Source of the DNA: Paracoccus aminovorans
Lineage (GTDB): Bacteria > Pseudomonadota > Alphaproteobacteria > Rhodobacterales > Rhodobacteraceae
Assembly (NCBI RefSeq): GCF_900005615.1
Contig: NZ_LN832559.1
Coordinates: 1,456,837-1,520,836, forward strand
DNA: 64,000 bases
Direction of reading: 5' to 3'
Notes under the pieces: model-generated
The model's database searches: none
What the model saw: only the letters and a program-made list of their open reading frames with translations
Told to the model about the DNA's origin: nothing
Shown: piece by piece, positions 25,710 through 34,458 of the stretch
Position numbering within the stretch: position 1 is the first letter of the stretch
Layout: each line of letters opens with the position of its first letter
Program-made: the position numbers and the translations under genes

Positions 25710-26872
25710 CAGTAGCCCTTTCCGCGCGCCGAGACCGGCCAGACCGACTCGACCTTGCCACCCCGGACGCCCACATACCAGTCGTGCACGTTGCAGGTCG
25801 GGTCGCAATGGCCCGGGACCAGCTTCAGCTTGTCGTTGACCTTCAGCACGCCGTCCTTGTCCTCGACCACGCCGTGCTCGTCGCTGCACTTGATGTATTT
25901 CACATCGTCGCGGCCATAGACGAAGGGCAGGCCGCTATCGACCGACTGCGCCTTGAGCCCGGCGTCGACCACCGCCAGATGCGGCTTGGCGTGCGACATC
26001 ACCGAGGTCAGGATGAACAGCGCGTTCTCCCATTCGCCCTGGTCGATGCGCTTGCCCTCGGCGTCGTGGATGCGGCCGTAGTCGGCATCCATGAAGGCGT
26101 AGGAACCGCATTGCAGCTCGTTGTAGACGCCCGAGTTGCTCTCGAAATAATAGCTGCCGGTGCCGCCGCCCGAGACGAATTCGGGCTTCAGCCCCTCGGC
26201 TTCCAGCGCGTCCACGGCATCCTTCACCTGGGCGATGGCGGCGTCCAGCTTGGCCTTGCGGTCCTCGAAGCTGTCCATGTGCTGCATGGCGCCCTGATAG
26301 GCCTGGATGCCCTTGAAGGTCAGGTTCGGCGCGGCGGCGGCGGCCTTGGCGATCTCGACCACGGCTTCGGTGGTGGTGACGCCGCAGCGGCCGGCGCCGC
26401 AGTCGATCTCGATGAAGATGCCCAGTTCGGTGCCGTGCTTCTGGGCCGCGGCCGAGAGGTCGGCGATATTGGCGACGTCGTCGACGCAGACCGTCACCGT
26501 CGCGCCCAGCTTCGGCAGCCGTGCCAGCCGGTCGATCTTGGCCGGCTCGCGCACCTCGTTGGTGACCAGCACGTCCTTGATGCCGCCGCGGGCAAAGGAC
26601 TCGGCCTCGCTGACCTTCTGGCAGCAGACGCCCACGGCGCCGCCCAGGCGTTCCTGCAGCTTCTGCACGTCGACGGACTTGTGCATCTTGCCGTGGCTGC
26701 GGTGGCGCATGCCGTGGGCCTTGGCATAGTCGCCCATCTTCTGAATGTTGCGCTCCAGCGCGTCCAGGTCGAGGATCAGACAGGGCGTCTGGATGTCCTT
26801 TTCATCCATGCCCGGCAGGGCGGGGATGTCATAGCCGACTTCGTAGCCGGCAAGATCGGTTTTCGCGTTCAT
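25709..26872 (-). CDS. bhcC: beta-hydroxyaspartate aldolase
   Basis: 387 aa of the D-threonine aldolase-like, alanine-racemase-fold group. The PLP lysine is in RSHGKMHKSVD, and a Gly-rich phosphate segment occurs at FVSGGGTGSYYF. The C-terminal metal-binding pattern is PGHCDPTCNVHDW. In the cycle it condenses glycine with glyoxylate to (2R,3S)-beta-hydroxyaspartate. GAGGAG precedes the start. Ten bases separate it from bhcB, consistent with one polycistronic message. Confidence 0.95.
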   Translation of the reverse strand: MNAKTDLAGYEVGYDIPALPGMDEKDIQTPCLILDLDALERNIQKMGDYAKAHGMRHRSHGKMHKSVDVQKLQERLGGAVGVCCQKVSEAESFARGGIKDVLVTNEVREPAKIDRLARLPKLGATVTVCVDDVANIADLSAAAQKHGTELGIFIEIDCGAGRCGVTTTEAVVEIAKAAAAAPNLTFKGIQAYQGAMQHMDSFEDRKAKLDAAIAQVKDAVDALEAEGLKPEFVSGGGTGSYYFESNSGVYNELQCGSYAFMDADYGRIHDAEGKRIDQGEWENALFILTSVMSHAKPHLAVVDAGLKAQSVDSGLPFVYGRDDVKYIKCSDEHGVVEDKDGVLKVNDKLKLVPGHCDPTCNVHDWYVGVRGGKVESVWPVSARGKGY

Positions 26873-26882
26873 GGGCATCTCC

Positions 26883-27830
26883 TCAGGTCCAGGGCAGCTT
26901 GTCGAGATCGACGTTGCCGCCGGTGACGATGACGCCGACACGCTTGCCGGCGAAGGCATCGGAATTCTTCAGGATGGTGGCCAGCGGCACGGCGCTGCTG
27001 GGCTCCATCACGATCCGCAGGTGCTTCCAGATCAGCTTCATCGCCTCGACGATCTCGGTCTCCGAGGCGGTGTAGATTTCGCTGACGTGGTTCTTGACGA
27101 AATGCCAGGTCAGGTCCTTGAGCGGCACCAAGAGCCCGTCGGCGATGGTCTTGGGCGCATCGTCGGCGATGATGTGGCCGGCCTTGAAGCTGCGATAGGC
27201 GTCGTCGGCCTGCTCGGGCTCGGCCGCGATCACCTTGACCTCGGGCGCCAGCGTCGACAGCGTCAGGCAGGTGCCCGAGATCATGCCGCCGCCGCCGATC
27301 GGGGCCACGACCGCCTCGAGCCCGTCCACCTGCTCCATGAGCTCCTTGGCGCAGGTGCCCTGGCCGGCGATCACGCGCGGATCGTTGTAGGGATGGACGA
27401 AATCGCCGCCGGTCTCGGCCTGCACCCTGGCGAATGTCTCTTCCCGCGAGCTGGTCGAGGGTTCGCATTCGGTGATCACGCCGCCATAGCGGCGCACGGT
27501 GTCCTTCTTGGCCTGCGGCGCCGTGCGGGGCATGACGACGTTGCAGGGGATGCCGCGCCGCATCGCCGCGTAGCTCAGGCACGAGGCATGGTTGCCCGAG
27601 CTGTGCGTGGCGACGCCCTTGGCGGCCTGCTCCTCGGACAGCCCGAAGACCGCGTTGCTGGCGCCGCGAACCTTGAAGGCCCCCGGCTCCTGGAAGTTTT
27701 CGCATTTGAAGAACAGCTGCGCGCCGGTCAGCTCGTTCAGATAATCCGAGGTCCGGATCGGCGTGCGGCGGATATGCGGCGTGATCCGCTCATGCGCCGC
27801 CAGCATGTCCTCGTAGGTCGGGATATACAT
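26883..27830 (-). CDS. bhcB: beta-hydroxyaspartate dehydratase
   Basis: About 315 aa of the fold-type II PLP serine/threonine dehydratase family. The PLP lysine is in PGAFKVRGASNA, the substrate loop is SSGNHAS, and the phosphate-binding Gly loop is PIGGGGMISG. It dehydrates beta-hydroxyaspartate to iminosuccinate. I prefer the ATG at 27830, preceded by GAAGGA; an ATG at 27842 has its only SD-like sequence directly abutting. It lies just after bhcA. By sequence alone it could be called threonine dehydratase; the operon fixes the assignment. Confidence 0.94.
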   Translation of the reverse strand: MYIPTYEDMLAAHERITPHIRRTPIRTSDYLNELTGAQLFFKCENFQEPGAFKVRGASNAVFGLSEEQAAKGVATHSSGNHASCLSYAAMRRGIPCNVVMPRTAPQAKKDTVRRYGGVITECEPSTSSREETFARVQAETGGDFVHPYNDPRVIAGQGTCAKELMEQVDGLEAVVAPIGGGGMISGTCLTLSTLAPEVKVIAAEPEQADDAYRSFKAGHIIADDAPKTIADGLLVPLKDLTWHFVKNHVSEIYTASETEIVEAMKLIWKHLRIVMEPSSAVPLATILKNSDAFAGKRVGVIVTGGNVDLDKLPWT

Positions 27831-27844
27831 GGCGTCCTTCATCC

Positions 27845-29035
27845 TCAGGCGGCTTTTTTCTGCGCGGCGGCGGTGGTGCGGCGATAGTGGTCCTGCGCCG
27901 CGGCGACGCCCGAGCCCAGCTTGATCGGCAGGCCCAGGTCGGCCATGACCATCTCGGCGGTGGCGATGCCCGACAGCGCCATGGCGTCGGTCAGGCTGCC
28001 CAGGTGGCCGATGCGGAACACCTTGCCCGCGACCTGGCCCAGGCCGGTGCCGAAGGCCATGTCGTAGGTTTCCAGCGCATGGCTGACGATCAGGTTGGCG
28101 TCGAAGCCCTCGGGGACGCGGATGGCGCTGACGCTGTCCGAATAGAGCTCGGGGCGGACGGCGCAGAGCTTCAGCCCCCAGGCCTCGACGGCGGCGCGGA
28201 CGCCGCTGGCGATGCGGTGGTGGCGGGCGAAGACGTTCTCCAGCCCCTCGGACAGCAGCCGCTCGCAGCTGAGGTTCAGCCCGTTGATCAGCCCGACCGG
28301 CGGCGTGTAGGGATAGCCGTTGCGGGCATAGCCGGTGGCCATGTCGCGGATGTCGAAGAAGGTGCGCGGCAGGCGGGCGCTTTCCACCGCTTCCATCGCC
28401 TTGGGCGAGAAGCCGACGATGGCCAGGCCCGGCGGCAGCATGAAGCCCTTTTGCGAGCCGGTGACGGCGACGTCCACGCCCCATTCGTCCATGCGGAAGT
28501 CCATCGAGCCGATCGAGCTGACGCCGTCGACCAGCAGCAGCGCCGGGTGCTGGGCCGCGTCCAGCGCGCGGCGGACGGCGGCGATGTCCGACTTCACGCC
28601 GGTCGCGGTCTCGTTATGCGTGGCCAGCACGGCGCGGATCTCGTGGCCCTTGTCGGCGGTCAGGATTTCCTCGAAGCGGTCGGCGGGGATGCCTTCGCCC
28701 CATTGCGTCTCGACATAGGTGACGTCCAGGCCGTGGCGCTGGCACATGTCGATCCAGCGGTGGCTGAACATGCCGTTGCGGGCCGCCAGCACCTTGTCGC
28801 CGGGCGACAGCGTGTTGGAGATCGCGGTTTCCCAGCCGCCGGTCCCGGTCGAGGGGAACAGGAAAACCTGCGCCTGCGTGGTCTTCAGGACTTTCTTCAC
28901 CCCTTCGAGCGCGGGGTGCAGCATGCGGCCGAACACCGGCGAGCGGTGGTCGATGGTGGGCATGTCGACGGCCTTGCGCATCTCCTCGGGGATGTTGGTC
29001 GGGCCGGGAATGAAGATCGGGTTCTGGCTGGTCAT
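27845..29035 (-). CDS. bhcA: aspartate-glyoxylate aminotransferase
   Basis: 396 aa of the class V aminotransferase family (serine-glyoxylate/alanine-glyoxylate type). Conserved points are PGPTNIPEEM, FPSTGTGGWE, the Asp in LLVDGVSSIGS and the PLP lysine in VTGSQKGFMLPPG. It transaminates glyoxylate to glycine with aspartate as donor, the first step of the cycle. AGGAGG sits at ideal distance from the ATG. It is the first gene of the operon, divergent from bhcR. Confidence 0.95.
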   Translation of the reverse strand: MTSQNPIFIPGPTNIPEEMRKAVDMPTIDHRSPVFGRMLHPALEGVKKVLKTTQAQVFLFPSTGTGGWETAISNTLSPGDKVLAARNGMFSHRWIDMCQRHGLDVTYVETQWGEGIPADRFEEILTADKGHEIRAVLATHNETATGVKSDIAAVRRALDAAQHPALLLVDGVSSIGSMDFRMDEWGVDVAVTGSQKGFMLPPGLAIVGFSPKAMEAVESARLPRTFFDIRDMATGYARNGYPYTPPVGLINGLNLSCERLLSEGLENVFARHHRIASGVRAAVEAWGLKLCAVRPELYSDSVSAIRVPEGFDANLIVSHALETYDMAFGTGLGQVAGKVFRIGHLGSLTDAMALSGIATAEMVMADLGLPIKLGSGVAAAQDHYRRTTAAAQKKAA

Positions 29036-29218
29036 GGCAATTCCTCCTGCGTTCTGGACCAGCCTAGGCCGCGATGTCCATTCGGGCAATTTTTCTGAAA
29101 AACATTTCGCAATCGCGGAAAAATGGTGTAAAGTGAAGTGTGATCAGAGGCTTGGGCTTTTCCATCCCGGATTTCTGATTTTCAAGAATACCGCAAATCA
29201 ATGCAAAGGATTATTTGA
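29036..29218 (-). promoter_or_regulatory. bhcA-bhcR divergent control region
   Basis: 183 bp, A/T-rich relative to its surroundings. It holds a 13-bp palindrome TTTTTCTGAAAAA (29090-29102) directly followed by a longer imperfect one spanning 29103-29125 (CATTTCGC against GCGGAAAAATG). Both lie where an IclR-type regulator could control both genes. Known biology is that BhcR binds this region and releases it in response to glyoxylate; the exact sites here are inferred. Confidence 0.6.
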
Positions 29219-30058
29219 ATGTCGCTGGAAGTCCGGAAAAGGGGCCGTCCGCGCGGCCGGGCAGGCGGGCCGGGGGCCGAGGATAGCGGCGGCATCCGGG
29301 CGCTGGATCGGGCGCTGGACATCCTGGACCTGATCGCGGGGTCCAGCGGGCTGACGCTCAGCGAGATCGGCCAGCGGCTGGAAATGGCGCCCTCGACCGT
29401 GCATCGGGTGCTGGTGACGCTGGCCGCGCGCGGCGTCGCCGAATCCGACCCCACGACCCAGGCCTGGCACGTGGGCCCGACCGCCTTTCGCCACGGCTCG
29501 GCCTTCATGCGCCGCTCGGGCCTGGTCGAGCGGGCGCGGCCGCTGCTGCGCCGGCTGATGGAGCAGACCGGCGAAACCGCGAACCTGGGCATCCTCAACG
29601 GCGACGCGGTGCTGTTTCTCAGCCAGGCTGAAACCTATGAGACCATCCGCGCCTTCTTTCCGCCCGGCACCCGTTCGGCGCTGCATGCCTCGGGGATCGG
29701 CAAGGCGCTGCTGGCCCATGTGCGGCCGGGCGAGCTGCGGCTGATGCTGGCCGAGATGCGCCTGCAGCGCTTCACCGACAAGACGCTCTGCGAGCCGCGG
29801 GCGCTACAAGAGGATCTGGCCCGCATCCGCGAGCGCGGCTATTCGCTGGACAACGAGGAGCGCACCCCGGGCATGCGCTGCATCGCCGCGCCGATCTTCG
29901 ACCTGGCGGGCGAGGCGGCGGCGGGGATCTCGGTCTCGGGTCCGACTCTGCGCATGTCCGACGCCCGGCTCGAGTCGATGTCCGCCGCGGTGGTCGCCGC
30001 CGCCAAAGAGCTGTCGCTGGGCATGGCGCCCGCGGGCGGGCCGATGCGCGAATCGTGA
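29219..30058 (+). CDS. bhcR: IclR-family regulator of the beta-hydroxyaspartate cycle
   Basis: 279 aa. The N-terminal winged helix (ALDRALDILDLIAGSSGLTL, MAPSTVHRVLVTLAARG) is followed by the IclR ligand domain (HASGIGKALLAHV, GMRCIAAPIFD). AAAGGA lies nine bases before the ATG. Divergent placement from bhcABCD and family match BhcR, which responds to glyoxylate. The basic N-terminal tail (KRGRPRGR) may add DNA contacts. Confidence 0.93.
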   Translation: MSLEVRKRGRPRGRAGGPGAEDSGGIRALDRALDILDLIAGSSGLTLSEIGQRLEMAPSTVHRVLVTLAARGVAESDPTTQAWHVGPTAFRHGSAFMRRSGLVERARPLLRRLMEQTGETANLGILNGDAVLFLSQAETYETIRAFFPPGTRSALHASGIGKALLAHVRPGELRLMLAEMRLQRFTDKTLCEPRALQEDLARIRERGYSLDNEERTPGMRCIAAPIFDLAGEAAAGISVSGPTLRMSDARLESMSAAVVAAAKELSLGMAPAGGPMRES

Positions 30059-30141
30059 TTCTCGGCAAGAATGAGGCTGAAATTCTTAAAAAACAATGAA
30101 AATCCGCTGAAATGCGGTTCAGGGCCGGGGCGGGCAGCGGA

Positions 30142-30174
30142 TTCACATCCAGTTCACGCCGGCCGTCCTAGCTT
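30142..30174 (+). promoter_or_regulatory. candidate SARP box and promoter
   Basis: TTCACAT (30142-30148) and TTCACGC (30153-30159) are direct heptamers with an 11-bp period. A -10-like TAGCTT (30169-30174) follows nine bases later. SARP-type activators bind such heptamers at this spacing, overlapping -35. A SARP-like regulator is encoded at 32718-34280. Confidence 0.45.
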
Positions 30175-30245
30175 GTGGCATCACGCGTCGCCTCGGATCC
30201 GCCCGCTTCCGGTTCCGGCGCTGTATCGCAGAGGAGCCCTTGTTG

Positions 30246-31919
30246 ATGGAAGATTTCGTTCCGAGTTTCGGCGCCGCGCGCCAGTTGTGTAGCCGGCCGG
30301 TCCCGGCGGAGGAATCCGCCCGGGACCCCGCCGAGCCCGCGGCCAGCGACATCGCGGATGCCGTGCAGGGAACGAGCCGCCTCTACGGGGCCTGCAGCGT
30401 CGAGACCTATCGTGCCGCCGGGGCGCTGCATGCGGCGCATCGCGATGCCGAGGGCTTTCTGGACGCGGTGGACGGTTTCGCCACGCCCGCGTTCTGGCGC
30501 CGCGACCTGGCGGTGAAATCCTGGATCTACGACCGGCGCGAGGCCGAGCACGCCCCCGGGCGCGACATGGACTCGGTGCGGGTCTTCTATCATGCCGGCC
30601 ATGGCCGCATGGACGACCGCGGCAGCTTCCACCTGCCGATGGGTGCGCTGTGGGCGGGGGCGGACGACTGCCTGTCGTCCGAGCGGATGCGTTTTGGCGG
30701 CGACGCGCTGCGCTATCTGTTCTGGTCGGCCAGCCAGTCGCTGCGGGTGGAGGCGGGGCACAGCCCGCTGCAAAGCTGGGGCCTGGCCAATGCCGGGCTG
30801 CGGATGCTGTTCGGCTTTGAATCGATCTGCTGGGATTCGGGGCAATACGGCCGCAACTTCTGGCGCCACTGGCGCATGGGCAAGACCTTCTCGCAATCCT
30901 GGCTGGACGGCTGCTGGGACGTTTCGGCCGACCAGAGCCCGGCCGTCGCCGCCTGCGCCGGCAGCCGGGACGAGGCGCTGGCGCTGCTGTTCGGCGAGCG
31001 GCGCTTTCGCGCGGCGCCGGCCTCGGGCGCCTGCTGGGCCTGGCGCTGGCATGCGCCCGCCCCGCTTTTCCAGCGCGAGCCCGCGCTGGTGCAGCCGCCG
31101 GCGGCATTCTCGGCCGTGCGGCTGGTGCCGGTGACCGAGGACCGCGCCCTGGCCCAGGAGGTGCTGTCGCGCATCGGCGCGGACCCCGCGCTCATGCGGC
31201 GGCAGGACGACGGCGCTGTGTCGGTCCGCCGCGACCACTGCCGCTTCCAGCGCCTTGCCGACGGCCGCATCCTGCTGGAGCTTGAGCCGAGCCGGCCCGG
31301 CGACCAGCCGCGCATGCCCCTGCAGCGCCGCGCCCTGGTCGGCCGCGCCCGCAGCGCGCTGCGCAGCTATGGGTTTCTGCAGACCGATTGCGAACTGCTT
31401 TTCGACCGGGTGTCGTTGGCCATGTCCGCGACGGCCAGCCTGCGCCGGCCCGAGGAAGCCGCGACCGAAAGCCTGGACGAGATCGTGGTCCAGTTCCGCC
31501 AGGCCATCGGCGGCGTCCCGGTGCTGGCGCCGGACGCGGGCAGCCTGCGGCTGACCATGCGGCCGGACGGCACCGTGCTGCGGGTGGAATCGACCCTGCG
31601 CCGGGTGGCCGAGCGCATGCCGGCCCGCGCCCATCGCAACGGCCTGCCCGACGATCCGCCGTCCCCCGCCGGCGCCCCGCCGGGGACCGAGCCGCCCGCG
31701 ATCCCGCAGATCCTGGCCCAGCGTTCGGCGCGGCTGATGCGCGACCTGGCGGCGCGGGGCGCGGCGCCGCTGAACCTGACCGTGCTGCCGGGCACGATCG
31801 AGATCGGATACGGAATCCGCAGCAACACGGCGCGTCTCGTGGCCCGCAAGGCCATCGAGATCGAATGCCGGCGCGGTTTTCGCAAGCGTTACTGGATCCA
31901 GTCCGACCTGGGTGACTGA
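30246..31919 (+). CDS. caspase-fold-like (DUF6345-type) protein, probable pseudo-protease
   Basis: 557 aa from the ATG with GAGGAG nine bases upstream. Residues about 85-260 resemble the caspase-like fold of DUF6345 proteins. VRVFYHAGHG (about 112-120) has the expected His, but the strand where a Cys nucleophile is expected reads LFWSASQS, with no Cys. The following NAGLRMLFGFE and GRNFWRHWRMGKTFSQSW also fit the fold. The C-terminal 300 residues look like a two-lobed beta-rich region with no recognised family. No signal peptide is seen. It is followed by a pentapeptide protein on the same strand. Protease activity is doubtful; a binding or sensor role is possible. Confidence 0.65.
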   Translation: MEDFVPSFGAARQLCSRPVPAEESARDPAEPAASDIADAVQGTSRLYGACSVETYRAAGALHAAHRDAEGFLDAVDGFATPAFWRRDLAVKSWIYDRREAEHAPGRDMDSVRVFYHAGHGRMDDRGSFHLPMGALWAGADDCLSSERMRFGGDALRYLFWSASQSLRVEAGHSPLQSWGLANAGLRMLFGFESICWDSGQYGRNFWRHWRMGKTFSQSWLDGCWDVSADQSPAVAACAGSRDEALALLFGERRFRAAPASGACWAWRWHAPAPLFQREPALVQPPAAFSAVRLVPVTEDRALAQEVLSRIGADPALMRRQDDGAVSVRRDHCRFQRLADGRILLELEPSRPGDQPRMPLQRRALVGRARSALRSYGFLQTDCELLFDRVSLAMSATASLRRPEEAATESLDEIVVQFRQAIGGVPVLAPDAGSLRLTMRPDGTVLRVESTLRRVAERMPARAHRNGLPDDPPSPAGAPPGTEPPAIPQILAQRSARLMRDLAARGAAPLNLTVLPGTIEIGYGIRSNTARLVARKAIEIECRRGFRKRYWIQSDLGD

Positions 31920-32002
31920 CGATCCGGTAAGCCCCGGGGGCGGAGGCAGCCGCCCCCGGGCACAGACATGCAGGAATGGCGGCAGCCGCGGATGAGGTGA
32001 GG

Positions 32003-32704
32003 ATGGCAGATTATACCCGCGCCGAGATCGTCCGGCGCATCGCCATGATCGGAAGCCTGCACCTGGCCGGGGCGGACCTGGCCGGGCTCGACCTGTCCGG
32101 GATGACGCTGGTGGGGGCGGATCTGTCCTATGCCGACCTGACGGAAGCCGACCTGACCGATGCCCAGCTGTCCGGCGCCAGCCTGTGGTCGGCTCGGGCG
32201 CCGGGCGCGCGGCTGTTCCGGGCCAATCTTTCGGGCGCCAGCCTGGGACTGGCCGACCTGACCGGCGCCGACCTGCGCCAGGCGGTGCTGGAACGCGCCG
32301 ACCTGACCGGGGCGCGGCTGGACCGGGCCGACCTGACCGGGGCGCGGCTGCGCGGCGCCTGGCTGGATGCGATGCAGCGCGCGCTGGCGATCAGCGCGCC
32401 GCCGCTGCGTTATCCGGCCCCGCGCCACGGCGCCACCACCCGCATCCTGAACCAGGCGCAGCTGGGCGACCCGGTGTCCCTGCGCTGCGGCGACCGGCTG
32501 GAGATGCACCTGCACGCATCCGCCCCGGCCGCCCATGTCGAGGGCGCGCCGATCCTGGCCGGTCCCGAGCCGCCCGACGGCATGGCCGGGCCGGGCAGGG
32601 TGCTGGCCTTCAGCGCGGTGGCGCCGGGCCGGGCGCGGCTGGTCCTGGACCTGGGCGAAAAGGGCGGGGCGCCCATCGCGCTCGAGGTGCTGGTCACGCC
32701 CTGA
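32003..32704 (+). CDS. pentapeptide-repeat protein with a chagasin-like C-terminal domain
   Basis: 233 aa from the ATG at 32003 (GAGG nearby; an ATG at 31976 is an alternative). Residues 20-115 are tandem A(D/N)LxG/x repeats (GADLAGLDLSGMTLVGADLS, ADLTGARLDRADLTGARL), a right-handed quadrilateral beta-helix. The last 90 residues resemble the Ig-like chagasin/I42 protease-inhibitor fold (LGDPVSLRCGDRLEM, GRVLAFSAVAPGRARLVLDL) but lack its NPTTGY and RPW loops. It lies 83 bases after the caspase-like gene. Confidence 0.75.
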   Translation: MADYTRAEIVRRIAMIGSLHLAGADLAGLDLSGMTLVGADLSYADLTEADLTDAQLSGASLWSARAPGARLFRANLSGASLGLADLTGADLRQAVLERADLTGARLDRADLTGARLRGAWLDAMQRALAISAPPLRYPAPRHGATTRILNQAQLGDPVSLRCGDRLEMHLHASAPAAHVEGAPILAGPEPPDGMAGPGRVLAFSAVAPGRARLVLDLGEKGGAPIALEVLVTP

Positions 32705-32717
32705 CGCGGGGCCGGCA

Positions 32718-34280
32718 TCACAGCCCGGATTGCAGGATCCCCATCAGCCCGGCCATGCGCAGGGTCTGCACCGGATAGTCGGGATGCGCCATCAGCTCCA
32801 GCGAGAAGTCTGGCTCGATCCGGCGCAGGTGGCGCAGCGCGTCGGCCGCGCCGGCGACATCGCCCCGGTGATGGCGCAGCGCCGCCAGGAAGCGCAGCGA
32901 GGGCCGGTTGTCCGCGGCGAAGGCGAAAGCGGCGGCGGCCGAATTCTCGGCATCGCCCAGCCGTCCCAGCCGGACCAGCACCTGCGCCCGCCTCATCAGC
33001 CAGCAGGCGGGACCCAGTTCGGCCAGCGCGCCGCGAGCGCCGCGCTCGATCGCCTCCAGCGCCTCGGCGTCGCGGCCGACGTCGGTCAGCGCCTGCGACA
33101 GCGCGTGGCAGGCCAACTCGTTGTCGGCATCGCTGCGGCAGGCCGCCTGCGCCAGTTCCAGCGCCCCGACGCCGTCGCGCCGCCACGACGCCGACAGCGA
33201 GGCGACCGCCAGCACCACCGGATTGCCGGGCGCCAGGTCGCGCGCCCGCCGCGCCAGCGCCTCGGCCTCGTCCGAGCAGCGCGCGGGGTCGGCGGTCAGC
33301 CGCTCGATGATCAGCGTATTGCGCAGATAGGAGCGCAGCGCCAGGCTGACCGCGCTCTGCCGTTCGCGGGGCAGGGCGGCCAGCACCTGGTCGGCCGCCT
33401 CCAGCCGTTCGCGCGAATAGCTGAACACGTCCCGGATTGGGAAGCCTTCCCATTTCGCCGACACCGTCAGCCGCGCCCGGTCCAGAAGCGCGACCGTGAT
33501 CTGGGCCACGGCATGGCGCATGGTCGCTGTCTCGTCCGCGGCCCGTACGGTGAAGCGTCGGGTCCAGCAGCGCCGCCCGGTCGCGAGGTCGCGCATCACC
33601 ACCATCAGCGCGCAATCCGCGCCGGTGGCATAGCAGAAGGTCGCGACCTGGGTGCCGATCGGCCCCGCCGCCGGCCCGGTCAGGTCGGCCAGGGTCGCGG
33701 GGATCATCTCGCAGGCGCGGGCGGCGGCCTCGCTGACGATCATCTCGCCGACCAGATGGGCGCGGGCGGCGTTGCTTTCGACCGGGGCCAGCGCCACCAC
33801 ATAGCCGGTCGCGGCCGGTTCGCCCCCGGCCGCGATCCGCCGCAGGCCGCGCGGCCCGTCCTCGTCGGGCAAGAGGCGCAGGCGCATGTCGCGCAGCCAG
33901 GTCTCGAACTCCGGGTCGGGGATGTCGATGTCGGCGGCGAACTCCATGGGCGTGCCGCCGACGTCATAGACCGGGGTCAGGTCGATGCGCAGCCGGTCGG
34001 GGTCTAGCCCGACCCAGCCGACGCCGGACTGCAATATGTCCTTTTCTTCGCCCAGGGCACCGCGCAATTCGCGCAGCATCTGGCGCAGGCTGTCCGAGCC
34101 CTGCTGCTTGCCGCGCTCGCTCCACAGAAGATCCTGCAGGCGCGCGCGGTTCAGCCGCAGGTCCGCCGCCGTTCCCAGAAGCGCAAGCGCTCCCCGCGCC
34201 TTCTGGCTGCGCGGCGTCAGATCGCCGCCCGCGGCCCCGTGCAAGCGCACTGATCCCATCAGACTCAGCGTGGCAGGCAT
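32718..34280 (-). CDS. SARP-type transcriptional regulator with TPR region
   Basis: About 520 aa. The N-terminal OmpR-like winged helix reads [22 protein letters not shown], then a BTAD-type helix ([16 protein letters not shown]). The C-terminal 250 residues are helical TPR-like pairs. Starts at 34280, 34295 and 34322 are possible; none has a strong ribosome site. It converges on the caspase-like/pentapeptide pair and is their likely regulator. No ATPase domain is present, so it is a compact SARP. Confidence 0.8.
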   Translation of the reverse strand: MPATLSLMGSVRLHGAAGGDLTPRSQKARGALALLGTAADLRLNRARLQDLLWSERGKQQGSDSLRQMLRELRGALGEEKDILQSGVGWVGLDPDRLRIDLTPVYDVGGTPMEFAADIDIPDPEFETWLRDMRLRLLPDEDGPRGLRRIAAGGEPAATGYVVALAPVESNAARAHLVGEMIVSEAAARACEMIPATLADLTGPAAGPIGTQVATFCYATGADCALMVVMRDLATGRRCWTRRFTVRAADETATMRHAVAQITVALLDRARLTVSAKWEGFPIRDVFSYSRERLEAADQVLAALPRERQSAVSLALRSYLRNTLIIERLTADPARCSDEAEALARRARDLAPGNPVVLAVASLSASWRRDGVGALELAQAACRSDADNELACHALSQALTDVGRDAEALEAIERGARGALAELGPACWLMRRAQVLVRLGRLGDAENSAAAAFAFAADNRPSLRFLAALRHHRGDVAGAADALRHLRRIEPDFSLELMAHPDYPVQTLRMAGLMGILQSGL

Positions 34281-34458
34281 ATCGACTCGCCGCATGGCTT
34301 CGTTGTGGTCGTTATTAACCATAATTCGCCGAAGCCCGGGACGACAGCACAAACACGCGCCCGCAGGCCGGGGACCGGGAATCCGCGCCGGTCCGCAGCC
34401 GATCATTGCCACTTTCCGCGGGCTGCGCTATCGGGGCTGCAAACCAGAGGGGACCGAT

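Noticed and set aside
34323..34458. A purine riboswitch before purM
   Set aside because: No conserved aptamer sequence is seen in the short leader.
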